This document shows, in pieces, positions 17,613 through 26,022 of a stretch of DNA of 62,827 nt. Numbering within the stretch: position 1 is the stretch's first letter; each line of letters opens with the position of its first letter. Source of the stretch: Mesorhizobium temperatum (lineage in GTDB: Bacteria > Pseudomonadota > Alphaproteobacteria > Rhizobiales > Rhizobiaceae); the NCBI RefSeq assembly GCF_002284575.1, contig NZ_NPKJ01000075.1, forward strand, positions 286,018 through 348,844, in the 5' to 3' direction. Made by a program: the position numbers and the translations under genes. Below the pieces are notes generated by a model. The model did no database searches. It saw nothing but the letters and a program-made list of their open reading frames with translations, and was not told the DNA's origin.

Positions 17613-18743
17613 TCAGGCGGAGATGATCTTCGTGTATTCGTCGAGTGCGGCCCCGTAGTTCTTGGCGTACCACTCCATGTCGAGCGGGATCTGCTTCTTC
17701 ATGTTTTCGGGGTCGACCGGGTTGATGCGCTTCTTGTCGGCGGGGATCAGCGCGTCGGTGGCCGGATTGGCCGGACCCTGGCCGAGCTTGTCGAACATGA
17801 TCAGTTGCTTCTCCGGGTCCTGGGCGCTGGCGATGAACTTCATCGCCGCGTCCTTGCCGCCGGGATTGCCCTTGAGCACGGCGAGCGCGCCGGGCGAGAT
17901 CAGGCCCTGGTCCCAGATGAACTTGATCTTGCCGCCGGAATCCTGCTCGATCAGTGAGGCGCGGGTCGACCAGACGATCGCCATCGAAGCCTCGCCGTCT
18001 AGCAGCACGCTCTGGCTTTCGGCGCCGCCGCCCCAATAGGCGACGACGTTTTCCTTGAAGGCGGCGATCTTGTCATGCGCGCGCTTGAGGTCGAGCGGAT
18101 AGAGCGAGGCCGGCGCGATGCCGTCGGCGAGCAGTGCCGCTTCCCAGCTCGACACGCCCCATTTGTAGAGCGAGCGCTTGCCGGGGAATTTCGTCACGTC
18201 GAAGAAGTCGGCCATGCCGGTCGGTGCCTGGCTGCCGAATTTCTCGGAATCATAGGCGATGACATAGGAGAAGAAATAGGTCGAGGCGGCGTGCTCCCAG
18301 CCGAAGCCCTCGCGCATCTTCTTCTTGTCGACGATCGAATAGTCGATCGGCTCCAGCATGCCTTGCGCACCGAGCGTGATCGCCGAGAACGGATCGACGT
18401 CGACCAGGTCCCAGGTCGGGGCGCCGCTCTTGAACTGCGCCGCGATCGCGCCCTCGGTCGGGCCGGAGCCATCCATCTTGACGGTGATGCCGGTCTCCTT
18501 GGTGAAGGCCTGGCCATAGGCCGCGTCATAGGCGGTGATGGCGTCGCCACCCCAGTTGACCAGCACCAGTTCCTTGGCTTGCGCGAAGGCGCCGGTCGAG
18601 CGCAGCAGCATCGGCGTCCCGGCCAGCACGAGTGCGGCCAGTTGCGTGAACTGCCGGCGCGAGATCTCGCCGCGCACCGCCCTGGCGGACAGCGTCTCGA
18701 TCGAGTGTTTCTTGGTTTCGCTCATCTTCGAATTGCTAGTCAT
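17613..18743 (-). CDS. Extracellular solute-binding protein, PotD-like, Tat-exported
   Basis: A 376-residue periplasmic binding protein of the PotD/AfuA-like family. The N-terminus has a long polar region, a twin-arginine motif (ISRRQFTQLAALVLAG, R29-R30) and a signal ending near GAFAQA, so export is probably by the Tat pathway as a folded protein. The mature part begins KELVLVNWGGD and carries the family's WDLVDVD and YKWGVSSWEAALLADG segments. It presents the ligand to the PotB/PotC-like pair encoded downstream. The neighbouring catabolic genes suggest a guanidino or N-acyl amino-acid ligand; this is inference. Confidence 0.9.
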   Translation of the reverse strand: MTSNSKMSETKKHSIETLSARAVRGEISRRQFTQLAALVLAGTPMLLRSTGAFAQAKELVLVNWGGDAITAYDAAYGQAFTKETGITVKMDGSGPTEGAIAAQFKSGAPTWDLVDVDPFSAITLGAQGMLEPIDYSIVDKKKMREGFGWEHAASTYFFSYVIAYDSEKFGSQAPTGMADFFDVTKFPGKRSLYKWGVSSWEAALLADGIAPASLYPLDLKRAHDKIAAFKENVVAYWGGGAESQSVLLDGEASMAIVWSTRASLIEQDSGGKIKFIWDQGLISPGALAVLKGNPGGKDAAMKFIASAQDPEKQLIMFDKLGQGPANPATDALIPADKKRINPVDPENMKKQIPLDMEWYAKNYGAALDEYTKIISA

Positions 18744-18815
18744 GTCAGTTCCCCTTTTTGTCGTTGATATTTCCCGAAAGTCAGCCTGGCGATTTCAGCT
18801 TCGCCACACCGATCG

Positions 18816-19910
18816 TCATTGTCCTCCATCCGGAAGGAGGAAACCTTTTTCCGCCGGCCATGTCAGCCACACGGAATTGCCCTTGCTGAGTGCCGAAGCG
18901 GCGACCTCGTTCGGCACCGAGACCGTCACCTTGGCACCCTGGCGCGTCGTGAGATCGAGCCGTGTCGCAGCGCCGAGATAGGTCGAGGCGACCGCAGTCG
19001 CGGCGATGCCGTTCTCGCCGGCTGTCGCTTCGGGCGCGATCGACATGTATTCGGGCCGGATCGCCAGGATGGCGTTGCTGCCGACGGCGCTTGCATTGCC
19101 GCGCAGCGTGATGGTGCGGTCTTCGCACAGGCCGGTGGCGCCGTTGTCGGCATTGCGCACGTCCTTCAGCGGCAGCATGTTGATCTCGCCGAGGAACTCG
19201 GCGACGAAGCGGTTGGCCGGCCGGTCGTAGACCTCGTCAGGCGCGCCGACCTGCAGCAACTTGCCGTGGTTGAAGATGGCGACGCGCGACGACAGCGCCA
19301 GCGCCTCGCTCTGGTCATGGGTGACGAAGACGAAGGTGGTGCCGGTTTCCTGGTGCAGCCGCTTCATCTCGGCCTGCATCTGGCCGCGCAGGCCCTTGTC
19401 GAGCGCCGAGAACGGCTCGTCGAGCAAAAGCACGCCCGGCTCGAACACCAAGGCACGCGCCAGCGCGACGCGCTGCTGCTGGCCGCCGGACAATTGCGAC
19501 GGCAGTTTCTTCTCGTGACCCTTCAGCCCGACGCGCTCGATCATCTCACTGATGCGTCGCTTGATGTCGGCCGCCGATTTCTTGCGCACCTTGAGCGGGA
19601 AGGCGATGTTGGCCTCGACTGACATATGCGGGAACAGGGCGTAGCCTTGGAAAACCATGCCGGCGGCGCGCTGCTCGGCCGGCCGCTCGGTGATGTCGAC
19701 GCCGTCGCTGAACAGGCGACCGTCAGTCGGCTGCACGAAACCGGCAAGGATCATCAGGAAGGTAGTCTTGCCCGAACCTGACGGCCCGAGCAGGGTCAGG
19801 AACTCGCCGCGGCCGATATCGAGCGTCAGGCCGTCCAGCGCACGGAACGAGCCGAAGCTCTTGCCGATCCCGATTGCCTTGATCTCTGCGGCACGGCCGG
19901 GTTGCTGCAT
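18816..19910 (-). CDS. ABC transporter ATP-binding protein, PotA-like
   Basis: A 364-residue ATPase with Walker A GPSGSGKT (42-49), Q-loop FQGYALFPHMSV, signature LSGGQQQRVALARAL, Walker B LLLDEPFSALD and switch histidine (FVTHDQSEA). A C-terminal TOBE domain occupies about residues 240-360 (AILAIRPEYMSI...). It is the first gene of the importer operon and powers uptake through the two permeases. The gap of about 70 bases to the binding-protein gene is AT-poor with no clear terminator. Confidence 0.93.
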   Translation of the reverse strand: MQQPGRAAEIKAIGIGKSFGSFRALDGLTLDIGRGEFLTLLGPSGSGKTTFLMILAGFVQPTDGRLFSDGVDITERPAEQRAAGMVFQGYALFPHMSVEANIAFPLKVRKKSAADIKRRISEMIERVGLKGHEKKLPSQLSGGQQQRVALARALVFEPGVLLLDEPFSALDKGLRGQMQAEMKRLHQETGTTFVFVTHDQSEALALSSRVAIFNHGKLLQVGAPDEVYDRPANRFVAEFLGEINMLPLKDVRNADNGATGLCEDRTITLRGNASAVGSNAILAIRPEYMSIAPEATAGENGIAATAVASTYLGAATRLDLTTRQGAKVTVSVPNEVAASALSKGNSVWLTWPAEKGFLLPDGGQ

Positions 19911-20014
19911 CCTGCCTTTGTCCTCAATGCTGATTGAAATCGTAGGCAGGGCGGCGGCTCACCGCAACCGAATAGTTTTCGCCTGACCGGCAAATTTGAT
20001 TCATCTATGGCGCC

Positions 20015-20063
20015 AATCTCCCCCCTCGAGGGGAAGATGTCGCCGAAGGCGACAGAGGGGTCG
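20015..20063 (+). repeat. RIME-like palindromic intergenic repeat, copy A
   Basis: Two adjacent hairpin modules: a CTCCCCCC-type/GGGGAAG hairpin followed by TCGCC-GAA-GGCGA and the tail CAGAGGGGTCG. Copy B 62 bases downstream has the same layout in inverted orientation. The form resembles the mosaic palindromic elements (RIME) of rhizobial genomes. Confidence 0.7.
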
Positions 20064-20125
20064 TCTCGCGTGGAGTGGCGACTTCCTCTTTCTTTGAAAG
20101 CAGACCGGGCCGAGCCCAGCCGAAG

Positions 20126-20176
20126 CGACCCCCCTCTGGCCGCTTCGCGGCCATCTCCCCCTCAAGGGGAGAGATT
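20126..20176 (-). repeat. RIME-like palindromic intergenic repeat, copy B (inverted)
   Basis: Reverse-complement layout of copy A: CGACC-CCCCTCTG, then GGCCGC-TTC-GCGGCC and a CTCCCC/GGGGAG hairpin. It reaches the stop codon of the LysR gene. Together the two copies could fold into one large cruciform-like structure. Confidence 0.7.
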
Positions 20177-21062
20177 AACGCTGGTTCTCCGACAGCTTCG
20201 ACCGCAACCATCCACTGAAAACATTCAGCACCGGATGCGCCGCCTTGGCATGTTCGGAAACGAGAAAATAGGAGCGCGGCGAACTAATCGCGATGTCGAA
20301 CGGGCGCACCAGCCGGCCTTCGCTCAGCGCCCGGCGGCTGGTCAGCTCGTCGCCCATGGCGATGCCTTGGCCGGCGATCGCCGCCGAAAAGACCAGGTTC
20401 ATGTCGGAAAAGAAGATGCCGCCCTCGATGTCGGGATTCTCGACCTTCGACAGCGCCAGCCAGCGCGCCCAGTCCTCGGTGTCGCCGAGATGCAGGAGAT
20501 TGGCGCGCAGCACGTCGGCGGGCTTGGAAAACCCGCCGATCTTGTTGAGCAGGGTCGGGCTGCACAGCGGCGTGAACGAGATTTCGCACAACAGCTCGAC
20601 CGCGCGGTTCGGCCAATTGCCGACGCCGAAGGCGATGAAGGCGTCGGCGTCGGCATTGCTGACATCGTCCAGCCGCCGCGGCGTCAGGATACGCAGCGCG
20701 ACATCGGGGTACATCTGCCGGAATTCGCCAATGTGAGTACACAGGAACAGCGAGGCGAACCCCGGCGTGCAGCTGACGCTGAACGAGCCGCCGACGCCGG
20801 TGCCGGCATGGCCCGTTACCGCATCGCCCAGCACCGTCAGCGCCTTGCGCACGTCACTGGCATAGCGTTGGCCGCGCGGCGTCAGCGCCACGCCCTTGCC
20901 GATGCGCTCGAGCAGATCGAAGCCGAGATCGCGTTCGAGCAGGCGAAGCTGATGGCTGACGGCGCTGCGGGTCAGATGCAGTTCGTCCGCGGCGCGCCAG
21001 ACGCTGCCGTGGCGGGCAAAACTGTCGAGGGCGCGCAGCGCCTGCGTCGATGGAATTCTCAA
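20175..21062 (-). CDS. LysR family regulator, GcvA/AmpR-like
   Basis: A 295-residue LysR regulator of the GcvA type, with the opening MRIPSTQALRALDSFARHGS, HTH AADELHLTRSAVSHQLRLLERDLG, and the effector domain opening FSVSCTPGFASLFL. Its start codon lies less than 100 bases from the divergent M20 amidohydrolase gene, and the ABC importer operon lies behind it on the same strand. It is the obvious candidate to control the amidohydrolase and DDAH-like genes. Effector unknown. Confidence 0.92.
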   Translation of the reverse strand: MRIPSTQALRALDSFARHGSVWRAADELHLTRSAVSHQLRLLERDLGFDLLERIGKGVALTPRGQRYASDVRKALTVLGDAVTGHAGTGVGGSFSVSCTPGFASLFLCTHIGEFRQMYPDVALRILTPRRLDDVSNADADAFIAFGVGNWPNRAVELLCEISFTPLCSPTLLNKIGGFSKPADVLRANLLHLGDTEDWARWLALSKVENPDIEGGIFFSDMNLVFSAAIAGQGIAMGDELTSRRALSEGRLVRPFDIAISSPRSYFLVSEHAKAAHPVLNVFSGWLRSKLSENQR

Positions 21063-21137
21063 GAGGTGAACCGAATTTGCATGAGCCGGGAAAACATATC
21101 ACTTTTTGGCGAGGCGCTTCACTGCTTTCTTTCACCC

Positions 21138-22730
21138 ATGGAGGAACCGGTGACCACCTCGGCCCAAGCAACCGCGCTTGCCTGTCTCGACGATATCCAG
21201 CCGTCGCTGTCGGCGTGGACGCGGACGATCTTCGATTTCGGCGAGACCGCCTGGCGCGAATACCAGTCGGCCGCCTGGTATGTCGAGCATCTGAAGCACG
21301 AGGGCTTTTCGGTCGAGGAAGGCTCCGGCGGGATGCCCACCGCCTTCTGCGCCCACTGGACCAACGGCGCCGGGCCGACCATCGGCATGTATGCCGAGTA
21401 TGACGCGGTACCCGGCAATTGCCAGGATGCGGCGACCGTCAAGCGACCGCGTCCGGGTCTAGGCGCTGAGGCCGGCGGCCACACCGATCCGCATTCGGGG
21501 CTGGGCATTGCCAGCCTCGGTGGTCTGCTGGCGGCCAAGGCGGCGATGCAGCGCCACGGCATATCGGGCACCCTGCATTTTACCGGCGAGCCGGCGGAGA
21601 AAGTGCGAGGATCGAAGCCGATCCATGCGGCAAAGGGCTACTATGATGGCCTCGCCGGCATGATCTCCTTCCATCCCTTTTACATGCTGCCGCTCTGCAA
21701 CACGGCGCGCTGGGACACACATTGCGGAGCGGCCTACGCGATGATCTACCGCTTTGTGTGCGACGAACCCGAAAATTGGGTTCGCGCAAGCGATGGCGCG
21801 CCGATCCCGCAGGCGCATTCCGCGGTGCGGGCGCCGGGTGCCAACGACGCGCTTGTGATGATGTACATGGCGTCCAAGGCGCTGCGCGATTCCATGCTGC
21901 CGCATCAGGGCGGTTGGTCGATCAGCGAAGCGATCCTGACGGCAGGGCAGGCGACCGCCGACAACCTGCCGGCGGGTCTGGCCGAGATCCAGTACATGAT
22001 CCGCGTGCCGACGCTTGAGATGGCCGAGCAGGTGACCGCCGTGCTCGACCGCAATGCGGAAGCCGCCGCAAAAATGAGCGGCTGCCGCTACGAGCGGCAC
22101 TGGGTGTCGAAGTCGCGGCCGGGGCTGGCTAACCACGCCATGGCAATGATTGCCTACGAGGCGCTGTCGACGGTCGGGCCGCCGCGCTGGGACGAGACGG
22201 CCAAGGCGATCGCGCGCGAAATCCAGGTCAATGCCGGCGGCACGGCGACCGACGAGCCGTTTATCGCCGAGTTGGAGCAACTGATCGCGCCGCAGGAAGC
22301 GGAGGCGTTGCTGCGCCGCGACCTGCCGCCATCGCAGCTCAATTCGACCTCAGACGATTATACCGACATGTCGTGGCACGCGCCGACGGCGCGGTTCTAT
22401 GTCGCCCGGCCGGCGCTGCGGTCCGAGAACGGCCAGGCGTATCCGTCCTGGGCGATGAACGCGCTGGGCGGCATTTCCGCCACCATCGATCCGATGGTCA
22501 TCTGCGCCGCGAAGACGATCGCCCTGGCGGCACTTCGCCTGCTGGAAGACAAGGCCGCCCGCGATGCCGCGATGGACGAATTCGTCAGCCGCACCGGCGG
22601 TGGCATTGGTGGCAGTAATTGGCTGGCGCCGCTCTGCGACTACGAACCGCCGATCCATTTCCGCTGGCCGGAATATGTCACCACCCCGCGCGGACGGGAC
22701 TGGTGGATACCAAGCAATCAAGCCGCGTGA
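21138..22730 (+). CDS. M20 family amidohydrolase (peptidase M20D / AbgB-like)
   Basis: A zinc-dependent amidohydrolase of about 530 residues that hydrolyses an N-acyl amino acid or similar amide. Likely metal or catalytic residues are D89 in AEYDAVPG, H115 and H119 in GGHTDPHSGLG, E151 and E154 in GEPAEK, and H179 in ISFHPF. The middle dimerisation domain is present (AHSAVRAPGANDALVMMYMASKAL). The start is uncertain: ATG 21138 is used, GTG 21150 has the best ribosome site (GGAGG, five bases), and ATG 21081 would add 19 residues. It is followed after 22 bases by the DDAH-like gene, forming an operon divergent from the LysR gene. Confidence 0.88.
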   Translation: MEEPVTTSAQATALACLDDIQPSLSAWTRTIFDFGETAWREYQSAAWYVEHLKHEGFSVEEGSGGMPTAFCAHWTNGAGPTIGMYAEYDAVPGNCQDAATVKRPRPGLGAEAGGHTDPHSGLGIASLGGLLAAKAAMQRHGISGTLHFTGEPAEKVRGSKPIHAAKGYYDGLAGMISFHPFYMLPLCNTARWDTHCGAAYAMIYRFVCDEPENWVRASDGAPIPQAHSAVRAPGANDALVMMYMASKALRDSMLPHQGGWSISEAILTAGQATADNLPAGLAEIQYMIRVPTLEMAEQVTAVLDRNAEAAAKMSGCRYERHWVSKSRPGLANHAMAMIAYEALSTVGPPRWDETAKAIAREIQVNAGGTATDEPFIAELEQLIAPQEAEALLRRDLPPSQLNSTSDDYTDMSWHAPTARFYVARPALRSENGQAYPSWAMNALGGISATIDPMVICAAKTIALAALRLLEDKAARDAAMDEFVSRTGGGIGGSNWLAPLCDYEPPIHFRWPEYVTTPRGRDWWIPSNQAA

Positions 22731-22752
22731 TCATTCAAGCCAGGAGAACCCC

Positions 22753-23685
22753 ATGACCGTCCATGATCGCATCGTCACCGAACCGTTTTCACTGCAGCGC
22801 CGCAATCCGGCCGGCGACACCAAGCCGCTGACCGCCTGGGGCTTCGCCAACGAGACCGACGCCCTGACCGACGTGCTGCTCGGCTCGCCGAATTTCCTGC
22901 GCCACCTCTCGACCAGCTCGCTGTCGCGCAAGCATCTGCGCGAGGCGCCGTGCAACGTCCAGATCGCGCAGGCGCAGCACAAGGACCTGGTCGCAGCCTA
23001 CGAGCATTTCGGTGTCAACATCCACTGGCACGAGCCGACCCCGGAACTGCCGATGCAGGTCTACTCGCGCGATTCCAGCGTCATGACGCCGTATGGCGCC
23101 ATCATCACCGCCATGTCCCAATGGTGGCGGCGCGGCGAGAACTATGCGGCGATCCGAACCTATGAGAAGCTCGGCATCCCGATCTACGACATGGTCACCG
23201 CAGGCACCTTCGAGGGCGGCGATTTCAACGTCATCGAGGACGGCGTGGTGCTGATCGGCTGCGGCGGCGCCCGCACGCAGGAGGAGGGCGCGCGCCAGGT
23301 CCAGGCCTGGTTCGACAAGGAGGGCTGGGAGACCCGCATCGCCTTCATCGACGAATATTATGTCCATATCGACCTGATGGTGGTGCCGATCGCCGAGAAG
23401 CTCACCGCCGTCTGCCTCGCCTGCACGGAGCCTGGCATCGTCGACTGGCTGAAGGGCAAGGGCCACGAGATCATCGACGTGCCGTTCCAGGACACGATGG
23501 CGCTCGGCTGCAATTTCATGTCGCTGGGCAAGGACAGGGTGATCGCGCCGACATCCAGCCAGACGCTGATCGGTCAGCTCAAGGCGCGCGGCTTCGAAGT
23601 GGCGGCCGTCGACATGAGCGAGATCTCGAAGACCGGCGGCGGCATCCACTGCATGGCGCAGGCGCTGAAGCGCGAGCCGGCCTGA
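22753..23685 (+). CDS. DDAH/amidinotransferase family hydrolase
   Basis: A 310-residue pentein-fold protein of the arginine deiminase, dimethylarginine dimethylaminohydrolase and amidinotransferase superfamily. The active-site signature is complete: RDSS at 106-109, EGGDF at 154-158, HID at 205-207, and the nucleophile C300 in GGGIHC near the C-terminus. Enzymes of this fold hydrolyse or transfer the guanidino carbon of arginine derivatives. It lies 22 bases after the M20 gene with an AGGAGA ribosome site. With an ornithine-cyclodeaminase-like gene next door it suggests stepwise breakdown of a substituted arginine or other guanidino compound; the exact substrate is open. Confidence 0.88.
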   Translation: MTVHDRIVTEPFSLQRRNPAGDTKPLTAWGFANETDALTDVLLGSPNFLRHLSTSSLSRKHLREAPCNVQIAQAQHKDLVAAYEHFGVNIHWHEPTPELPMQVYSRDSSVMTPYGAIITAMSQWWRRGENYAAIRTYEKLGIPIYDMVTAGTFEGGDFNVIEDGVVLIGCGGARTQEEGARQVQAWFDKEGWETRIAFIDEYYVHIDLMVVPIAEKLTAVCLACTEPGIVDWLKGKGHEIIDVPFQDTMALGCNFMSLGKDRVIAPTSSQTLIGQLKARGFEVAAVDMSEISKTGGGIHCMAQALKREPA

Positions 23686-23687
23686 GG

Positions 23688-23707
23688 GGTCGGCCTTTAG
23701 CCCGACC
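23688..23707. terminator. Short hairpin between convergent genes
   Basis: GGTCGG-N8-CCGACC lies in the 81-base gap between the converging DDAH-like and ornithine-cyclodeaminase-like genes. The loop holds a TTT but no T run follows, so a terminator role is tentative. Confidence 0.3.
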
Positions 23708-23766
23708 GCCTCCGCGAAAGCGCCATTGTCTGCAACGTCGATCCCAGCCTGGCTCGCGGCACGCGC

Positions 23767-24774
23767 CTACAGCACGACGAGCTTTCCCTTGCGCACACGC
23801 CGGGCGCAACGATAGGCGAGATCGGCGGCGACCATGTCTTCCATCGCAATGCCCATCGCCTTGTAGGTGGTGATCTGTTGATCCGAAACGCGGCCTGGCG
23901 CGCGATCGAGCAGCATGGCGCCAAGCTCGGTGCCGAAATCAGGGTCGATGCCGGCAAGCTCGCAAGAACCGACCGGGGTCGGTTTGAATGCATCCTTGGT
24001 CTCGACAAAAAGACTGGATTTGCCGATGAGCTCGATCGGCATTTCACCGCCGGGCGGCGCCACCCCGACCGACGAGACATGCGTGCCCGGCTGGACCCAG
24101 CCTGCGTCGATCACCGGTTGATAGGAGTGGGTCGCCAGGCACACCACATCGGAACTGCGCACTGCCGCCTCGAGGTCGGCGACCGCCACCACCGACGGAT
24201 GCAGCCGGGCAAGCGCCGCCGCGTCGTCGAAGCTCTTCGAGGTGACGCGGATTTCGGCAAAGTCGCGCACCAGCGGCAACAGATGCAGGTGCTGGTTGGC
24301 CTGCACGCCGGCGCCGACCACTGTCGCTATCCTGGCCTCCCGGCGCGCAAGCGCGCGCACCGACAACACGGCGGAGCCGGAGGTTCGCACCGCGGTTATG
24401 AAAGTGCCGTCCATGATGCAGACTGGCAGGCCGGACAGCGGATCGAACAGGCTGATGGTGGCGAGGTGGCTGGGCAGGCCGACTGTCAGGTTGCCTTCGA
24501 AGACGTTCACGATCTTGACGGTCAGGTTCATGCCCTCCATCCAGGCCGGCATGGCGAGGCTGTAGCCGGCCCCGGGGATGTCGAGTTGTGGTCGGGGTGG
24601 ATTGACGACCTTGCCTTGTGACAGCGCCTTGAAGCCGTCTTCCAGAACATCGAGAAGCTGGCTGAGGTCGATGCACGCCATCACGTCGGCTTCGCTCAGC
24701 ACCAGGATCTCGGTCGCTCCCTTGCTGATCTCCGCCGCACTCTTGCCGGCTGGGCTGAACGCTTCCTTGGTCAT
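23767..24774 (-). CDS. Ornithine cyclodeaminase / mu-crystallin family protein
   Basis: A 335-residue NAD(P)-binding protein of the OCD/mu-crystallin family. Members include ornithine cyclodeaminase (ornithine to proline plus ammonia), alanine dehydrogenases and ketimine reductases. It has the family's N-terminal domain (PRPQLDIPGAGYSLAMPAWM) and the Rossmann motif VVGAGVQANQHLHLL. The start at 24774 is supported by AGGAG six bases upstream; a further upstream in-frame codon lacks support. It converges on the DDAH-like gene and is divergent from an Lrp gene, so it is probably Lrp-controlled. Which reaction it performs cannot be told from sequence. Confidence 0.87.
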   Translation of the reverse strand: MTKEAFSPAGKSAAEISKGATEILVLSEADVMACIDLSQLLDVLEDGFKALSQGKVVNPPRPQLDIPGAGYSLAMPAWMEGMNLTVKIVNVFEGNLTVGLPSHLATISLFDPLSGLPVCIMDGTFITAVRTSGSAVLSVRALARREARIATVVGAGVQANQHLHLLPLVRDFAEIRVTSKSFDDAAALARLHPSVVAVADLEAAVRSSDVVCLATHSYQPVIDAGWVQPGTHVSSVGVAPPGGEMPIELIGKSSLFVETKDAFKPTPVGSCELAGIDPDFGTELGAMLLDRAPGRVSDQQITTYKAMGIAMEDMVAADLAYRCARRVRKGKLVVL

Positions 24775-24933
24775 CCTGCACTCCTGTGTTCGTCGAAATC
24801 GGCTCGCCACGTTTGTCCTGAATGGGTGAGGGAAGCGCAGGGTATTGCGAGGTTTTATGTGATGAAATACGTTGATTTTGGCGTCTCTGCGTGAAATCAG
24901 CACACAGATCCCTTAGATAGCGTGGATTGTGAA

Positions 24934-25395
24934 ATGGGCGACCTCGACCAGATAGACCGCAGCCTGCTCCGGCTGCTGCAGGAGGACGGGCGCCGGACGA
25001 CGCTTGATCTTGCCGGGCGTGTCGGGCTGTCGCCGACCGGAACCAGCCAGCGGGTGAAGCGCCTGTTCCGCGACGGGTTCATCACCGCGGTCCGGGCCAT
25101 GCTCGATCCGCGCAAGGTCGGCCGGGGAACGCTGGTGTTCATCGAGGTCCGGCTTGATCACACGGCGCCGCACGTCTTTGACCGCTTCGCCGAAGCCGTG
25201 GCGAAAGCTCCGGAGGTTCTGGAGTGCCACATGGTGGTTGGCGGTTTCGATTATCTGGTCAAGGCGCGGATCGCCGATATGGCGGTGTTCCAGGATTTCC
25301 TGCAGCGGGTCATCCTGCCACTGCCCGGCGTGCGCGAAACGCACACTTTCGCCTCCATCGCCGATGTCAAGCCGAACGCCCTCTTGCCGGTGTGA
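24934..25395 (+). CDS. Lrp/AsnC family transcriptional regulator
   Basis: A 153-residue feast/famine regulator with an HTH (DQIDRSLLRLLQEDGRRTTLDLAGRVGLSPTGTSQRVKRL) and a RAM domain (ECHMVVGGFDYLVKARIADMAVF). The ATG at 24934 places the HTH at the usual distance from the N-terminus. It is divergent from the ornithine-cyclodeaminase-like gene across a 159-base AT-rich gap, the classical arrangement for an Lrp-type local regulator of amino-acid catabolism. Confidence 0.92.
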   Translation: MGDLDQIDRSLLRLLQEDGRRTTLDLAGRVGLSPTGTSQRVKRLFRDGFITAVRAMLDPRKVGRGTLVFIEVRLDHTAPHVFDRFAEAVAKAPEVLECHMVVGGFDYLVKARIADMAVFQDFLQRVILPLPGVRETHTFASIADVKPNALLPV

Positions 25396-25500
25396 TCAGG
25401 TGGAGGAGGGGAATGCTGTTCAGACGACCTGCGTCGCATCTTTGCCATCTTATCGCTCCCCATGGCGCGCCTTCCGGTGCAGAGATGCCGGAGACCGGCT

Positions 25501-25884
25501 CTAGCTTTGCTGGGTCAGCAGGTTTGCATCGCGCGCGAGCCGCCACGCACCATCAGCCTCCTTGCGCAGGAGCGTCAGCGTATATCCCGATTGACGCACC
25601 GGCTTCCCGTTCGGCGGCGTCGCGGTCATATCGATACGACCGCGCATGAAGGCCCAGTCGCCGAGAAGCTGTAGTTCAACGATCTCGTTCGTGCCGTCGA
25701 CATGAACGCCGGCCATCTCCTGCGCGGCCGCCGCGAAGATCACCTTGTCGAAGGGCTCCCGGCCGGGAACCATGAAGATCGCGTCGTCCGTCATCAGGCT
25801 GAGGACGGTCGCGGTGTCTCCACGCCTGCTCGCATCCATCCAGGTCTCGACCAGCTTTCGGATTGCTCTTTCGTCGTCCGTCAT
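25501..25884 (-). CDS. SgcJ/EcaC-type NTF2-like (SnoaL/DUF4440) protein
   Basis: A 127-residue cone-fold protein of the SnoaL/DUF4440 group: DERAIRKLVETWMDASRRGDTATVLSLMTDDAIFMVPG, then DWAFMRGRIDMTAT and SGYTLTLLRKEADGAWRLARDAN. Such proteins are small isomerases, dehydratases or binding proteins, often of unknown substrate. ATG 25884 has a GGAG site seven bases upstream. It converges on the Lrp gene; no operon partner. Confidence 0.85.
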   Translation of the reverse strand: MTDDERAIRKLVETWMDASRRGDTATVLSLMTDDAIFMVPGREPFDKVIFAAAAQEMAGVHVDGTNEIVELQLLGDWAFMRGRIDMTATPPNGKPVRQSGYTLTLLRKEADGAWRLARDANLLTQQS

Positions 25885-26022
25885 CCGTTATCTCCCTGGC
25901 TTCTCGCCGTGATCGATATCGCACGGCGCTCCTCCCTCGCCGCAACATAGGGCTTAGATCGCTCCCGTCATCGCGCTGCGTAGGGCATGGTCCGTGAAAC
26001 GGCAGGTCCTCGCCCTCTATGC

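Noticed and set aside
20007..22730. A 907-codon open frame on the plus strand
   Set aside because: Its first part runs antisense through the LysR gene and the RIME-like repeats; only the part from about 21138 has M20 amidohydrolase sequence.
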